Below, piece by piece: positions 55,794-64,000 of a stretch of DNA of 64,000 nt; positions within the stretch are counted from its first letter, which is position 1, and each line of letters begins with the position of its first letter. The translations under genes were made by a program, and so were the position numbers. The stretch is from Roseibium album. GTDB lineage: Bacteria; Pseudomonadota; Alphaproteobacteria; Rhizobiales; Stappiaceae. The DNA lies in assembly GCA_001404055.1 (NCBI GenBank), contig CXTY01000001.1:248001-312000 (forward strand). Reading direction: 5' to 3'. The notes under the pieces were generated by a model. The model saw only the letters and a program-made list of their open reading frames with translations. It made no database searches and was not told where the DNA came from.

Positions 55794-57701
55794 ATGAACG
55801 TAAAGCAGGTGTTGGGCAGAGTGTTCGATAGGTCTCTTATTTCCAGCAAGAACATTGTGTTATGTGTCGCGTTCGGTCTTGGGCTGTTTCATCTGGGTGT
55901 TGTTTCAGGTGTCATCGCAATCTCGACAATGCCACTCCGGTTGATTCACGTCGCACTGGCGTTTTCGCTTCTTTTTGCCTTGAAACCGGCATCAGAAAAA
56001 CTGGCCGGTACAAAGACCAATATGGTGTTTTCAGGCCTTCTCATTCTCGCCGTGCTGGCAGCAAGTCTTTGGTTGGTTTCGCGGTGGAAAGCGATCGCCT
56101 TTAGCGGCGGCTTGACGACGGATGGCGACTTTTATGCCGGTGCGGTGATCTTGTTGCTGGTGTTCGAAGCTGCGCGTCGTGGGATCGGCCTCATTCTGGC
56201 GGCGATCACGATGGTTTTCTTCTGCTATCCTTTCATAAGTCCGTACCTGCCGGGAATTTTGAACGGGCGTGGGTATAGCCTTGAGCGCATGGTCCTGTTC
56301 CTGACCACGGATACGCAGGGCGTTTATGGAATTCCGATTGGTGTTGCCGCGACCTACATTATCGTTTTCACGATATTTGGCGCGATGCTATCCCGTTTCG
56401 GCGCCGGGGATTTCTTTTTTGAAATTTCCATACGTCTGACGAAAGGGCTTCGTGCTGCAAGCGCAAAGTCAGCTGTACTATTTTCAACGCTGATCGGGAT
56501 GGTTTCAGGGTCAGCCGCAGGCAATGTGGCGGTCACCGGCACAGTTACGATCCCGATCATGAAGCGTGAGGGATATGCGCCACATCAAGCCGGGGCGATT
56601 GAGGCAGTTGCCTCGACTGGCGGACAGCTGATGCCACCCGTGATGGGGGCGGCGGCTTTCATCATGGCCGAGATTGTCGGTGTGCCCTATACGACCGTCA
56701 TGGCGGTCGCGATCCTTCCGGCACTGCTCTTTTTCGGATCGGCCTTTTTCGTCGTACATCTTCAAGCTGTCAAATCTGGCATAGAACCGGCGGCAACAGA
56801 TCAAAGTGACGGCAGGCCATTGGATCAGGTCCTCCTTCAAGGGGCGCCTTTTATCGGTGCCTTTTCCGTTCTTCTCGGGCTGATGCTCGTCGGGTTTTCT
56901 CCCTTCAAGGCCTCGCTTTGGGCGATGGCAGTGTTGATTGCACTGGATGTCGTCAAGGCTCGTCGTATCGATCTGGACCTGTTGAAAAGGATCGCGGGAA
57001 GCATTGCGGAGGGCTCACGGAATGTCATCACGATTTCCGCAGCCTGCGCTGCTGCGGGTGTCATATCCGGAACGCTCGGCATCACCGGTCTTGGGTCCAA
57101 GATCGCTCTACTAATCGACGTTGCTGCAAATGGTCAGCTCTTCCTGGCCCTGGTCTTCACCATGATTGCTTCGATCATCCTGGGAATGGGACTTCCGACG
57201 ACGGCGGCCTACCTGATCCTTGCCACGGTGGTTGCACCTGCCTTGGTCAAGTTCGGCGTGCCGATGCTGACGGCCCATTTCTTCGTTTTCTACTACGGAT
57301 GCATCTCAACCATAACGCCGCCAGTCGCCTTGGCGTCTTATGTCGCGGGCGGCATTGCGGGGGCCGATGTCAACAAGGTCGGTTGGACAGCAGCTTCCTA
57401 TGCGACGACCAGCTTTGTTCTGCCCTTTGCCTTTGTATTCGGTCCGGGCCTCCTCATGCAGGGTGACGTTCTTGCCAATCTGCTCGCGGTCGTGACCGGT
57501 TTTGCTGGTGTTGGCGCGGTGGCTGCCGGTGTTATCGGTTGCATCATTTCACCTCTTTCCTGGGTCAATCGCGTGTTGGCGGTCGGGGCAGGCTTGTGCC
57601 TCCTAATCCAATTCTGGCCGAGTACGATTGCAGGCTGTCTTTTGCTCGGCTGGCTGGTTTTTCAGCAATATGGAAACCGGCAAGTGTCTCTCAAATCCTG
57701 A
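55794..57701 (+). CDS. TRAP fused permease (4TM/12TM) of the TAXI type
   Basis: A 635-residue inner-membrane protein combining small and large permease parts, with about sixteen or more hydrophobic helices. The large part shows GSAAGNVAVTGTVTIPIMKREGYAPHQAGAIEAVASTGGQLMPPVMGAAAFIMAE and ILGMGLPTTAAYLILATVVAPALVKFGVP…FYYGCISTITPPVALASYVA, both typical of the family. It begins ten bases after the intercistronic hairpin with no good ribosome-binding site visible, so it may depend on translational coupling or structure. The second cupin gene follows at 17 bases. Confidence 0.93.
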   Translation: MNVKQVLGRVFDRSLISSKNIVLCVAFGLGLFHLGVVSGVIAISTMPLRLIHVALAFSLLFALKPASEKLAGTKTNMVFSGLLILAVLAASLWLVSRWKAIAFSGGLTTDGDFYAGAVILLLVFEAARRGIGLILAAITMVFFCYPFISPYLPGILNGRGYSLERMVLFLTTDTQGVYGIPIGVAATYIIVFTIFGAMLSRFGAGDFFFEISIRLTKGLRAASAKSAVLFSTLIGMVSGSAAGNVAVTGTVTIPIMKREGYAPHQAGAIEAVASTGGQLMPPVMGAAAFIMAEIVGVPYTTVMAVAILPALLFFGSAFFVVHLQAVKSGIEPAATDQSDGRPLDQVLLQGAPFIGAFSVLLGLMLVGFSPFKASLWAMAVLIALDVVKARRIDLDLLKRIAGSIAEGSRNVITISAACAAAGVISGTLGITGLGSKIALLIDVAANGQLFLALVFTMIASIILGMGLPTTAAYLILATVVAPALVKFGVPMLTAHFFVFYYGCISTITPPVALASYVAGGIAGADVNKVGWTAASYATTSFVLPFAFVFGPGLLMQGDVLANLLAVVTGFAGVGAVAAGVIGCIISPLSWVNRVLAVGAGLCLLIQFWPSTIAGCLLLGWLVFQQYGNRQVSLKS

Positions 57702-57718
57702 AAAACAACGGAACAAAC

Positions 57719-58297
57719 ATGGCTAGAGAATTCAGACGTGTCGTCACGGGCCACGACAAAGACGGTGTTGCGATTATTGAGAGCGACGGAATTGCGACCC
57801 ATCGCCTGCAGCGACCGAACCGGCCGGGGGTAACCCTCACAAATTTCTGGCTTTCTGATGGAACTCCGGCCGAATACGACGGTGCTACAGAGACCTGCGA
57901 CGGGCCATTCATTCTGCATCCACCTCAAAACGGCAGCGTATTCCGCGTCGTGGAGTTCATGCCAGAAGATCCTGAAGTCATGGCCAAACTGGACGGAAAA
58001 GCCGCTTTTGCAGAGATGGGGGCAGGGGCCAACATCGTTGAAAACGCACGCCACCCATGGATGCACCGGACCGACAGCGTCGATTATGCAATCATCATGA
58101 GTGGTGAGATCTACATGCTCATGGATGAAGAGGATGTTCTTTTGAAAGCCGGTGATGTCGTCGTTCAACGTGGCACCAACCACGCTTGGGCCAATCGTGG
58201 CACAGAACCGTGTTCTATTGCCTTTGTACTGGTTGATGGCGTGACGACGCGCGAGGCTCCAACGCAGAACTTGAAGGGTATTCCGCCGAGAGGCTGA
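57719..58297 (+). CDS. Cupin-domain protein downstream of the TAXI permease
   Basis: A 192-residue soluble protein. The ATG at 57719 starts after the permease stop; the longer frame overlaps permease coding sequence and is not credible. The cupin core lies at ~115-185: HRTDSVDYAIIMSGEIYMLMDEEDVLLKAGDVVVQRGTNHAWANRG, with candidate ligands His, Asp/Glu and His. It resembles cupins adjacent to aromatic or ring-opening pathways, but no catalytic role is shown. Together with the divergent cupin it brackets the TAXI transporter. Confidence 0.85.
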   Translation: MAREFRRVVTGHDKDGVAIIESDGIATHRLQRPNRPGVTLTNFWLSDGTPAEYDGATETCDGPFILHPPQNGSVFRVVEFMPEDPEVMAKLDGKAAFAEMGAGANIVENARHPWMHRTDSVDYAIIMSGEIYMLMDEEDVLLKAGDVVVQRGTNHAWANRGTEPCSIAFVLVDGVTTREAPTQNLKGIPPRG

Positions 58298-58359
58298 AGA
58301 CTGACGGCAGATATTGGTCGTAACGCGTATTTACCAGAGCCTAGTGTATTGGGAGCGAG

Positions 58360-58884
58360 ATGATGTTCAGGAAATTTGTGGTTTGGGGTGCAGCGTCTTT
58401 TCTAACTTTGCCAGCATTTGCAGAAGCCCCTGATCTGAAAACGCCTGCGCCGGTCATTTACCTCGCTGACAATCTCGACGAAGCAGACAAGCTTGGGTGG
58501 TGCATCGACACGCAAGGGCGCGGCTTCGGCGAAAATCTGCATGCCCATTCCTGCAAACCGCAGGGCGGCGATGTGCAGTTTTCATTCGATGAGGAAACAT
58601 CCCAGATCCGATCTGTCGCATTTGACGACAAATGCATGGAGCTTATCGCGCCGGGCGATCCCAAGATTGCATTCGGGTTGAGGGACTGTATTGGCAATAG
58701 TACCCAACAGCAATTTGAGTTTGATCGGTCCAACGGGCACATTTCGCCTATAGGTCAATCGGGCAGCTGTGTCGGTGTGGGTGGAACAAGTCGAAGAGCC
58801 GGGCCCTTCTTGTCGAGAGATCTTCTGCTGATGTCCTGCGCGACAGCAGCGCCTGAGCTGATTGGCTGGAACGAAAAGAGATAA
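58360..58884 (+). CDS. Exported ricin-type lectin-like protein
   Basis: A 174-residue protein with a signal peptide ending AEA (~22). The mature part follows a beta-trefoil/ricin-B pattern: LGWCIDTQG…LHAHSC…QFSFD, then DKCMELI…IAFGLRDCIGNSTQQQFEFD, then GSCVGVGG…LLLMSC. Each repeat carries paired cysteines and a QxF/W-like motif. Such proteins bind carbohydrates. It is not obviously linked to the neighbours. GGGAG lies before the ATGs at 58360/58363. No terminator was recognised; the ~290 bases to the next gene hold nothing else convincing. Confidence 0.78.
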   Translation: MMFRKFVVWGAASFLTLPAFAEAPDLKTPAPVIYLADNLDEADKLGWCIDTQGRGFGENLHAHSCKPQGGDVQFSFDEETSQIRSVAFDDKCMELIAPGDPKIAFGLRDCIGNSTQQQFEFDRSNGHISPIGQSGSCVGVGGTSRRAGPFLSRDLLLMSCATAAPELIGWNEKR

Positions 58885-59177
58885 TCAAAGTCCGGTGTTG
58901 TAATTACCAGGAATGGTTACATTTCAGAGAAAAAACGAGTTCTCTGGCCCCAAGATTTTTTGCAAAATTTAGACAAATAACGGTCCCCAAACGTGGCGCT
59001 TTTCACAGCAAAGTAACCTCTGCTTTTCCAACCTTCATAGTACGTTTTAGTTTTCGGCTGTTTTGGTGCATCGTACTGAGGCGAGTGCGAGACTTGTAGC
59101 TGCAAACGTAAAAACAAGTGGGTGACCGCGTATCGGCTGTCCCATTTGTTGATATGATTTTGGGAGACAACCGTCCG

Positions 59178-60542
59178 ATGAAACTGAAAATAACGTTCCT
59201 CGGTGGTGTCGAGACCGTCACGGGTTCCAAGTATCTGCTTGAAGCAGATGGCTTGCGTGTTTTGGTCGATTGCGGCCTCTTTCAGGGCTACAAGCAACTG
59301 CGGCTGCGCAATTGGGTGCCGCTTCCTGTTGACCCTGCTTCAATTGATGCCGTCATCCTGACACACGCCCATCTGGACCACTCCGGCTACCTGCCGCTGC
59401 TTGTCAGGAATGGCTTCAAGGGGCCTGTCTTTGCGACTCAAGCGACGCAGGACTTGTGTGCGATATTGCTTCCTGACAGCGGTTTTCTGCAGGAAAAAGA
59501 TGCGGAATATGCCAATCGTCACGGATTTTCCAAGCATCATCCCGCGCTGCCGCTATATGGCAAAGACGATGCCGAAGTATCGTTGCGAAACTTCAACTCG
59601 GTACCATTTGATGAGGAACATGAAATCCTCGGAAAACTGACCGTTCGGTTCCGATTTGCAGGCCACATCCTGGGAGCTGCAATTGTAGAAGTGACGTGGC
59701 AGGACCGGAAAATTGTTTTTTCAGGTGACCTGGGTCGTTACGGTGATGCGACGATGCTTGACCCAACACCGATACGGGAAGCGGACTATCTCCTGGTTGA
59801 ATCTACTTATGGTAACCGGCTTCACGAGAAACTGGACCCGGAGGATATGCTTGCTGAAGCAATTACCAAAACGGCTGCTCGTGGTGGAACGGTGCTTATT
59901 CCTTCCTTCGCGGTTGGGCGAGCTCAATCGCTTCTTTATCATCTGAAGCATCTCAAGGAGACAGGGCGCATTCCAGACCTGCCTGTTTTCTTGGATAGTC
60001 CAATGGCTATCAGTGCAACGGAGGTGTTCTGTAATCATTTGGGCGAGCATCGGCTGACTGCAAAGGAGTGTAACTGGTCCTGCGGTGCAGCACATTTTGT
60101 GCGTGACGTGGAAGAATCCAAGCAACTCTCCTGGAACCGGATGCCTAAAGTGATCATTTCCGCCAGTGGCATGGCGACTGGTGGTCGCGTGTTGCATCAC
60201 TTGAAACACTATGCTTCGGATCACCGCAACATGATCCTGTTTGCAGGCTATCAGGCCGGGGGAACCCGGGGCGCTGCCATCACCGCCGGCGCAACCAGTG
60301 TGAAGATCCACGGTGGCCAAGTACCAATCCGGGCGAAAGTGGACAATCTGCATATGCTTTCAGCCCACGCAGACGTTGATGAAATCATGCGTTGGCTGGG
60401 GACCTTCGAGAATCCACCCCGCAGAACCTTCATCACGCACGGCGAACCCGACGCAGCGGATGCGTTGCGGCACCGGATCGAGAGCGAGAAGGACTGGAAT
60501 TGCACCGTGCCCTATTACCGCGAAGAAGTCGTGCTCTCATGA
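59178..60542 (+). CDS. Beta-CASP metallo-beta-lactamase RNase-like protein
   Basis: A 454-residue metallo-beta-lactamase-fold nuclease. The Zn motif is LTHAHLDHSG (His63, His65, Asp67, His68), with GHILGAAIVEV and FSGDLGR further on. The beta-CASP insertion has IPSFAVGRAQ, SGMATGGRVLHHL and the final LSAHADVDE. Members act as RNA endo/exonucleases. The ATG at 59178 begins directly at the conserved KITFLGG. The stop overlaps the phosphorylase start (ATGA), so the three genes of this operon are translationally linked. Whether RNA degradation feeds the nucleotide-handling genes downstream is inference. Confidence 0.92.
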   Translation: MKLKITFLGGVETVTGSKYLLEADGLRVLVDCGLFQGYKQLRLRNWVPLPVDPASIDAVILTHAHLDHSGYLPLLVRNGFKGPVFATQATQDLCAILLPDSGFLQEKDAEYANRHGFSKHHPALPLYGKDDAEVSLRNFNSVPFDEEHEILGKLTVRFRFAGHILGAAIVEVTWQDRKIVFSGDLGRYGDATMLDPTPIREADYLLVESTYGNRLHEKLDPEDMLAEAITKTAARGGTVLIPSFAVGRAQSLLYHLKHLKETGRIPDLPVFLDSPMAISATEVFCNHLGEHRLTAKECNWSCGAAHFVRDVEESKQLSWNRMPKVIISASGMATGGRVLHHLKHYASDHRNMILFAGYQAGGTRGAAITAGATSVKIHGGQVPIRAKVDNLHMLSAHADVDEIMRWLGTFENPPRRTFITHGEPDAADALRHRIESEKDWNCTVPYYREEVVLS

Positions 60543-62092
60543 CCGGCGAAAATGAGAAGACAGGACCAGATTCAGATGATGGCCATCGATCTGCAACTGA
60601 CGTGTTGTTGGCACGGCGCATGGGTATCTACACACAAAACGAGGCAATCGTCTTTATGTCTCGTGATTGTCCAATTTGCGTATCGGAAGGGTTTGGCGCC
60701 CAATCGCGGGTGCGGGTATCGAACGGCAAAAACTCCCTCATCGCGACTCTTTACCAGACGGCTCCCGGGCTTCTGAAAAATGGCGAAGTCGGACTGTCAG
60801 AGGCTGCATGGGATCGTCTTCAAATGGAGGAGGAAGAGACTGTAAGGGTCAGTCACCCAAGGCCATTGGATTCACTCAGTAATTTGCGGGGCAAGGTATA
60901 CGGCCAGCGGCTAAAGACACATGCGGTCAAGGCTATCATCGATGATGTCGTTGCCGGACGCTATTCCGACATTCATCTGTCTTCTTTCATTACGGCATGC
61001 TCCGCGCGCCCACTCGATCATGCTGAAATGGTTGCGCTGACAGACGCCATGATCACCGCAGGCAGTCGTCTTCACTGGGATAGAAATCCGGTCGTCGACA
61101 AGCACTGTGTCGGCGGGCTGCCGGGCAATCGTACGACACCAATCATCGTTGCGATCGCGGTTGCCTGTGGGCTTACCATGCCCAAGACATCGTCGCGTGC
61201 CATAACCTCTCCAGCTGGCACTGCCGATACAATGGAAACGCTTGCACCGGTTGATCTCGATATCGCAACGATGCGGAAAGTGGTTGAACAGGAAGGAGGC
61301 TGCATCGCCTGGGGTGGTGCCGTGAAGCTCAGCCCCGCGGACGATTCACTGATACGGGTTGAGCGAGCACTTAATCTGGATAGCGAAGGCCAACTGGTCG
61401 CTTCCGTTTTGTCAAAAAAAATTGCTGCAGGCTCCACCCATGTTCTTCTCGACCTTCCCGTTGGGCCGACGGCCAAGGTGAGAAGTCAGGATTCGGCCCG
61501 CGCACTATCGGCAAATCTCATGGCAGTCGCGGAAACTTTTGGCGTCCAGACGCGCACGATCATCACTGACGGTCGTCAACCGGTTGGCCGCGGGATCGGG
61601 CCGGCTCTGGAAGCGCACGACGTGATAAACGTCTTGCGAGGGGATATGGACGCTCCAAATGATTTGCGGGAACGTTCAATCGCCCTTGCGGGTTCCCTTC
61701 TTGAACTGGGTGGGGCCGTGCCTGCGGGAACCGGTGTCAAACTCGCCACACAAACCTTGGAAGAAGGGCGGGCCTGGCAGAAGTTTCAGCAAATCTGTGA
61801 GGCACAAGGCGGAATGCGCGAGCCGCCCAAGGCCCTTTACTCCCGACCAGTTACAGCAAACAGGACTGGAAAGATTTCAACGATCGACAACAGGCGCCTT
61901 GCTCAGGTAGCAAAATTGGCGGGCGCGCCGGATGCCAAGGCAGCCGGTGTTGAAATACACATTCGTATCGGTAGCAAGGTCAGTGCTGGGGAGCCGCTGT
62001 ATTCCATTCACGCGGAGGCGCCTGGAGAACTGGACTACAGTCTTGATTATGTTGCTGCGAATGAGGACATCATCGACATTACGGAGACATAA
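60539..62092 (+). CDS. AMP/thymidine phosphorylase homologue (archaeal type)
   Basis: A 517-residue member of the long thymidine phosphorylase family that includes archaeal AMP phosphorylase. An N-terminal ~90-residue domain precedes the catalytic core with DKHCVGGLPGNRTTPIIVAIAVACGL, PKTSSRAITSPAGTADTMETL and GGAVKLSPADD. The C-terminal barrel-sandwich part has IDNRRLAQVAKLAG and GSKVSAGEPLYSIHAE. Archaeal enzymes convert AMP and phosphate to ribose-1,5-bisphosphate plus adenine. Bacterial members are annotated as thymidine phosphorylases without proof. It overlaps both neighbours by a few bases. The adjacent PRPP synthase favours a nucleotide/ribose-phosphate role. Confidence 0.9.
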   Translation: MTGENEKTGPDSDDGHRSATDVLLARRMGIYTQNEAIVFMSRDCPICVSEGFGAQSRVRVSNGKNSLIATLYQTAPGLLKNGEVGLSEAAWDRLQMEEEETVRVSHPRPLDSLSNLRGKVYGQRLKTHAVKAIIDDVVAGRYSDIHLSSFITACSARPLDHAEMVALTDAMITAGSRLHWDRNPVVDKHCVGGLPGNRTTPIIVAIAVACGLTMPKTSSRAITSPAGTADTMETLAPVDLDIATMRKVVEQEGGCIAWGGAVKLSPADDSLIRVERALNLDSEGQLVASVLSKKIAAGSTHVLLDLPVGPTAKVRSQDSARALSANLMAVAETFGVQTRTIITDGRQPVGRGIGPALEAHDVINVLRGDMDAPNDLRERSIALAGSLLELGGAVPAGTGVKLATQTLEEGRAWQKFQQICEAQGGMREPPKALYSRPVTANRTGKISTIDNRRLAQVAKLAGAPDAKAAGVEIHIRIGSKVSAGEPLYSIHAEAPGELDYSLDYVAANEDIIDITET

Positions 62093-62994
62093 TGCGACCG
62101 CTGCTTGTCAGTCTTGAACGGAATAACCCGTTGACCAAACCGATTGCGAAGTGCGTCGGAGCTGAACATGCCCTGATTGAAGTTAGGCGGTTTCCCGATG
62201 GCGAAACCTACCTGCGTTATGACACTGATGTTTCTCAAAGGCAGGTCATACTGCTGTCTTCTCTCGACAATCCAGACAGCAAGTTCTTGCGCCTCGCATT
62301 TGCTGCCGCGACCGCGCGTGACCTGGGCGCCTCGTCGGTTGGACTGGTCAGCCCATATCTTCCTTACATGCGGCAGGATAGTCGTTTTCAAGCGGGGGAG
62401 GCCGTCAGTTCGATCTGCTTTGCAAAGCAATTGTCTGCCCAGCTCGACTGGCTTGTGACGGTTGATCCGCACCTTCACCGGCACGCATCCCTTTCTGACA
62501 TATTTGATATCAAGGCAGTGGCAGCGCATTCAGCGCCCCTTATTGCCAATTGGATCCAACAGTATGTGGAACGACCATTGCTCGTCGGTCCAGACGAAGA
62601 AAGCCGACAGTGGGTTGCTGCTGTCGCCAAAGACGCGAATGCTCCTCATATGGTGCTCCAAAAGACGCGGCGAGATGATCGTGACGTGGAGGTATCGGCT
62701 CCGCAGTTGAGTGACTGGAGCGAGTACACACCGGTGCTTGTCGACGATATTGTTTCAACGGCTCGCACGATGATCGTAACGATTGAGAACCTCAAACGCG
62801 CTGGATTGCGTTCCCCGGTGTGCGTTGGCGTGCACGGGCTCTTTGTGGACGATGCATATCGCGACCTTGTGGATGCCGGTGCCGGAATGGTCGTGACGTC
62901 AAATACCGTCCCACACGTAACCAACGCAATTGATGTAAGCGGTTTGCTGGCAGACGCCGTCCGTGGAATTTTTGACAAGGAATTTCCACGTTGA
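62092..62994 (+). CDS. Ribose-phosphate pyrophosphokinase (PRPP synthase)
   Basis: A 300-residue PRPP synthase homologue. It has the FPDGETYLRY loop, YLPYMRQDSRF (ATP loop), VDPHLHRHASL with the metal-binding histidines, and the PRPP-binding loop VLVDDIVSTARTM. It is shorter and diverged from the housekeeping Prs, more like archaeal-type or plant class forms, so it is probably an accessory enzyme. Its start shares one base with the phosphorylase stop. It makes PRPP from ribose-5-phosphate and ATP. No extra domain. A small hairpin follows. Confidence 0.92.
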   Translation: MRPLLVSLERNNPLTKPIAKCVGAEHALIEVRRFPDGETYLRYDTDVSQRQVILLSSLDNPDSKFLRLAFAAATARDLGASSVGLVSPYLPYMRQDSRFQAGEAVSSICFAKQLSAQLDWLVTVDPHLHRHASLSDIFDIKAVAAHSAPLIANWIQQYVERPLLVGPDEESRQWVAAVAKDANAPHMVLQKTRRDDRDVEVSAPQLSDWSEYTPVLVDDIVSTARTMIVTIENLKRAGLRSPVCVGVHGLFVDDAYRDLVDAGAGMVVTSNTVPHVTNAIDVSGLLADAVRGIFDKEFPR

Positions 62995-63001
62995 ATGGCG
63001 T

Positions 63002-63026
63002 CCTCGTGTTCGATTGGAGCACGAGG
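63002..63026. terminator. Hairpin between convergent genes
   Basis: CCTCGTG (63002-63008) pairs with CACGAGG (63020-63026) around an eleven-base loop, lying between the PRPP synthase stop and the universal-stress gene stop. There is no clear T-tract in either direction, so a bidirectional terminator is only plausible. Confidence 0.45.
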
Positions 63027-63072
63027 GTTCACCAACACAAAACTGACCGCTCAATTTGGATTGAGCACCGAT

Positions 63073-63480
63073 CTACCTGATAACGTGCACAGCGCACTTG
63101 GCGTGGCGGACCACCCTTCCGGCGGTCGAGCCGAGGAAAAAGTCTTCCATACCAGGTCGATGCGAAGCAAGGACGATACAGTCGATTCCATTTTCATCTG
63201 CATAGTCGATGATGAAACGTCCGGCATGTCCGGATGCCAGGCACGTGGTGGCTTCTGGCAAAGCAGCAGCTGATTGTTTCAAGGCTTTCTCGGCTTCCTG
63301 CCGGGAACTCGCCAATAGTTCGCTGGGAAGTTGGCTGGAGACAAAGGTTGGCATCTCCTCAATGACGTGCAGCACAGTGAATTTTGCGTCGTCGTCCGCC
63401 AGAGACCGCGCGACAAGATAGGACGCCTGAGTGTCGTGAAGCTCATCAAAGATAATGGGTACCAGAATATTTTTGTACAT
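63073..63480 (-). CDS. Universal stress protein (UspA family)
   Basis: A 135-residue UspA-fold protein starting MYKNILVPI. The ATP-type phosphate loop G-x2-…GSTAGRVVRHAKCAVHVIR and the strand IDCIVLASHRPG mark the nucleotide-binding group. It lies convergent to the PRPP operon and, with the Hsp20 next door, gives the block a stress-response character. A 15-base palindrome lies about 75 bases upstream of the start. Confidence 0.92.
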   Translation of the reverse strand: MYKNILVPIIFDELHDTQASYLVARSLADDDAKFTVLHVIEEMPTFVSSQLPSELLASSRQEAEKALKQSAAALPEATTCLASGHAGRFIIDYADENGIDCIVLASHRPGMEDFFLGSTAGRVVRHAKCAVHVIR

Positions 63481-63555
63481 GATTGCATCTCCCGCTGTTT
63501 AGAAAGCTATCTACCTATTCGCGTCCGCATCAGAAACGGAACTTGCGAGGAGTTT

Positions 63556-63570
63556 TGAATCTCTGATTCA
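63556..63570. promoter_or_regulatory. Palindrome upstream of the universal stress gene
   Basis: TGAATC (63556-63561) and GATTCA (63565-63570) form a perfect inverted repeat with three bases between. It does not match the FNR/FixK box (TTGA-N6-TCAA). Candidate operator only. Confidence 0.35.
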
Positions 63571-63683
63571 TGCGGCGTTTACATTCGATATTTGGCTATC
63601 GGCAAAATAGACCGTGTTTCAATAGACTGCGCACATCAAGTTATCGGTCAACCGATGCGCACGTTTTATCCATCAAGGCTTGT

Positions 63684-64000
63684 CTAGCCCTGGGATATCG
63701 AGATCTTCTTCGCTTCGGTCGAAGGGGGCGGGGCCGTTTTGGGCACCATAACATGCAAAACGCCATCTTTCATATTGGCGCTGGCCCTGTCGCCCTGGGC
63801 GTCTTCAGGCAATCGGAATGTTCGGCGAAACGCACCATACTGACGCTCACAGAAATACCAGGTGTCCCCCTTCTTTTCATCATGTGACCGCTTTTCACCA
63901 CTCACCGTGATGACCCCGTTATCGACTGTCAATTCGATGTCTTCTTCAGACACCCCGGGGAGTTCCATGCTGATGTCATAGGCACTTTCGTTACCGGACG
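63684..64000 (-). CDS. Hsp20-family small heat-shock protein, N-terminus outside the window
   Basis: The minus-strand frame runs from the window edge to the stop at 63684. The visible ~105 residues are the alpha-crystallin domain: MELPGVSEEDIELTVDNGVITVSGEKR, WYFCERQYGAFRRTFRLPED, then the ANMKDGVLHVMVPK strand and a short tail ending ISQG. Small Hsps hold unfolding proteins for refolding. The N-terminal arm and start codon lie beyond position 64000. It neighbours the universal stress gene on the same strand. Confidence 0.92.
   Translation of the reverse strand, partial: SGNESAYDISMELPGVSEEDIELTVDNGVITVSGEKRSHDEKKGDTWYFCERQYGAFRRTFRLPEDAQGDRASANMKDGVLHVMVPKTAPPPSTEAKKISISQG

Noticed and set aside
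58917..59297. Minus-strand frame opposite the beta-CASP nuclease start
   Set aside because: It overlaps the conserved N-terminus of the nuclease on the other strand and has no family character.

Overview
The window looks like a chromosomal segment of a marine-type alphaproteobacterium. The gene content and protein style (NasS/NasT nitrate control, GlxA-type regulators, carnitine catabolism, TRAP and TAXI transporters, CyoABCD) fit the Stappiaceae/Rhizobiales neighbourhood such as Roseibium/Labrenzia. This placement is inferred from recognised families, not from a search. Both window edges cut genes: nadK on the left and an Hsp20 chaperone on the right.

Layout. 0-3 kb (minus): NAD kinase (partial), a trypsin-like protease and a phosphonate monoester hydrolase-like member of the sulfatase superfamily. 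3.3-4.3 kb: an orphan TctC-type binding protein. 4.4-18 kb: a complete assimilatory nitrate regulon, nasT-nasS followed by nrtA-nrtB-nrtCD-nirB-nirD-nasA-cysG. The gap before nrtA carries a sigma-54 promoter (GG-N10-GC), two tandem hexaloop hairpins of the ANTAR-target type and an intrinsic terminator. The picture is nitrogen-controlled initiation followed by nitrate/nitrite-controlled antitermination. 18-27 kb: a CadC-like TPR regulator, a VWA-domain protein, several secreted proteins and a divergent LuxR-type regulator/7TM histidine kinase pair, ending in a 270-bp MITE-like element with 34-bp terminal inverted repeats.

27.8-35.2 kb: a GlxA-type AraC regulator diverges from five genes (acyl-CoA dehydrogenase, ADP-forming acyl-CoA ligase, CaiD, BKACE and a carnitine dehydrogenase-thioesterase fusion). 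Together these can take gamma-butyrobetaine through CoA esters to L-carnitine and on to glycine betaine. 35.2-43.5 kb: a membrane-anchored winged-helix/TPR regulator diverges from two related sulfatases that flank a DUF3179 membrane protein and precede a PafA-like alkaline phosphatase. 43.6-49.9 kb: small exported proteins, an outer-membrane beta-barrel protein and cyoABCD. 50.3-58.3 kb: a DctPQM TRAP operon with a GlcG/HbpS-like protein, then a TAXI-TRAP binding protein and fused permease bracketed by two cupin proteins. 59.2-64 kb: a beta-CASP nuclease, an AMP/thymidine phosphorylase homologue and a PRPP synthase in one overlapping operon, facing a universal stress protein and Hsp20.

The least described parts are the sulfatase/DUF3179/PafA island with its own regulator and the phosphorylase-PRPP synthase-nuclease operon. 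The most mechanistically informative non-coding part is the nrtA leader. No rRNA, tRNA, CRISPR array or prophage was recognised.
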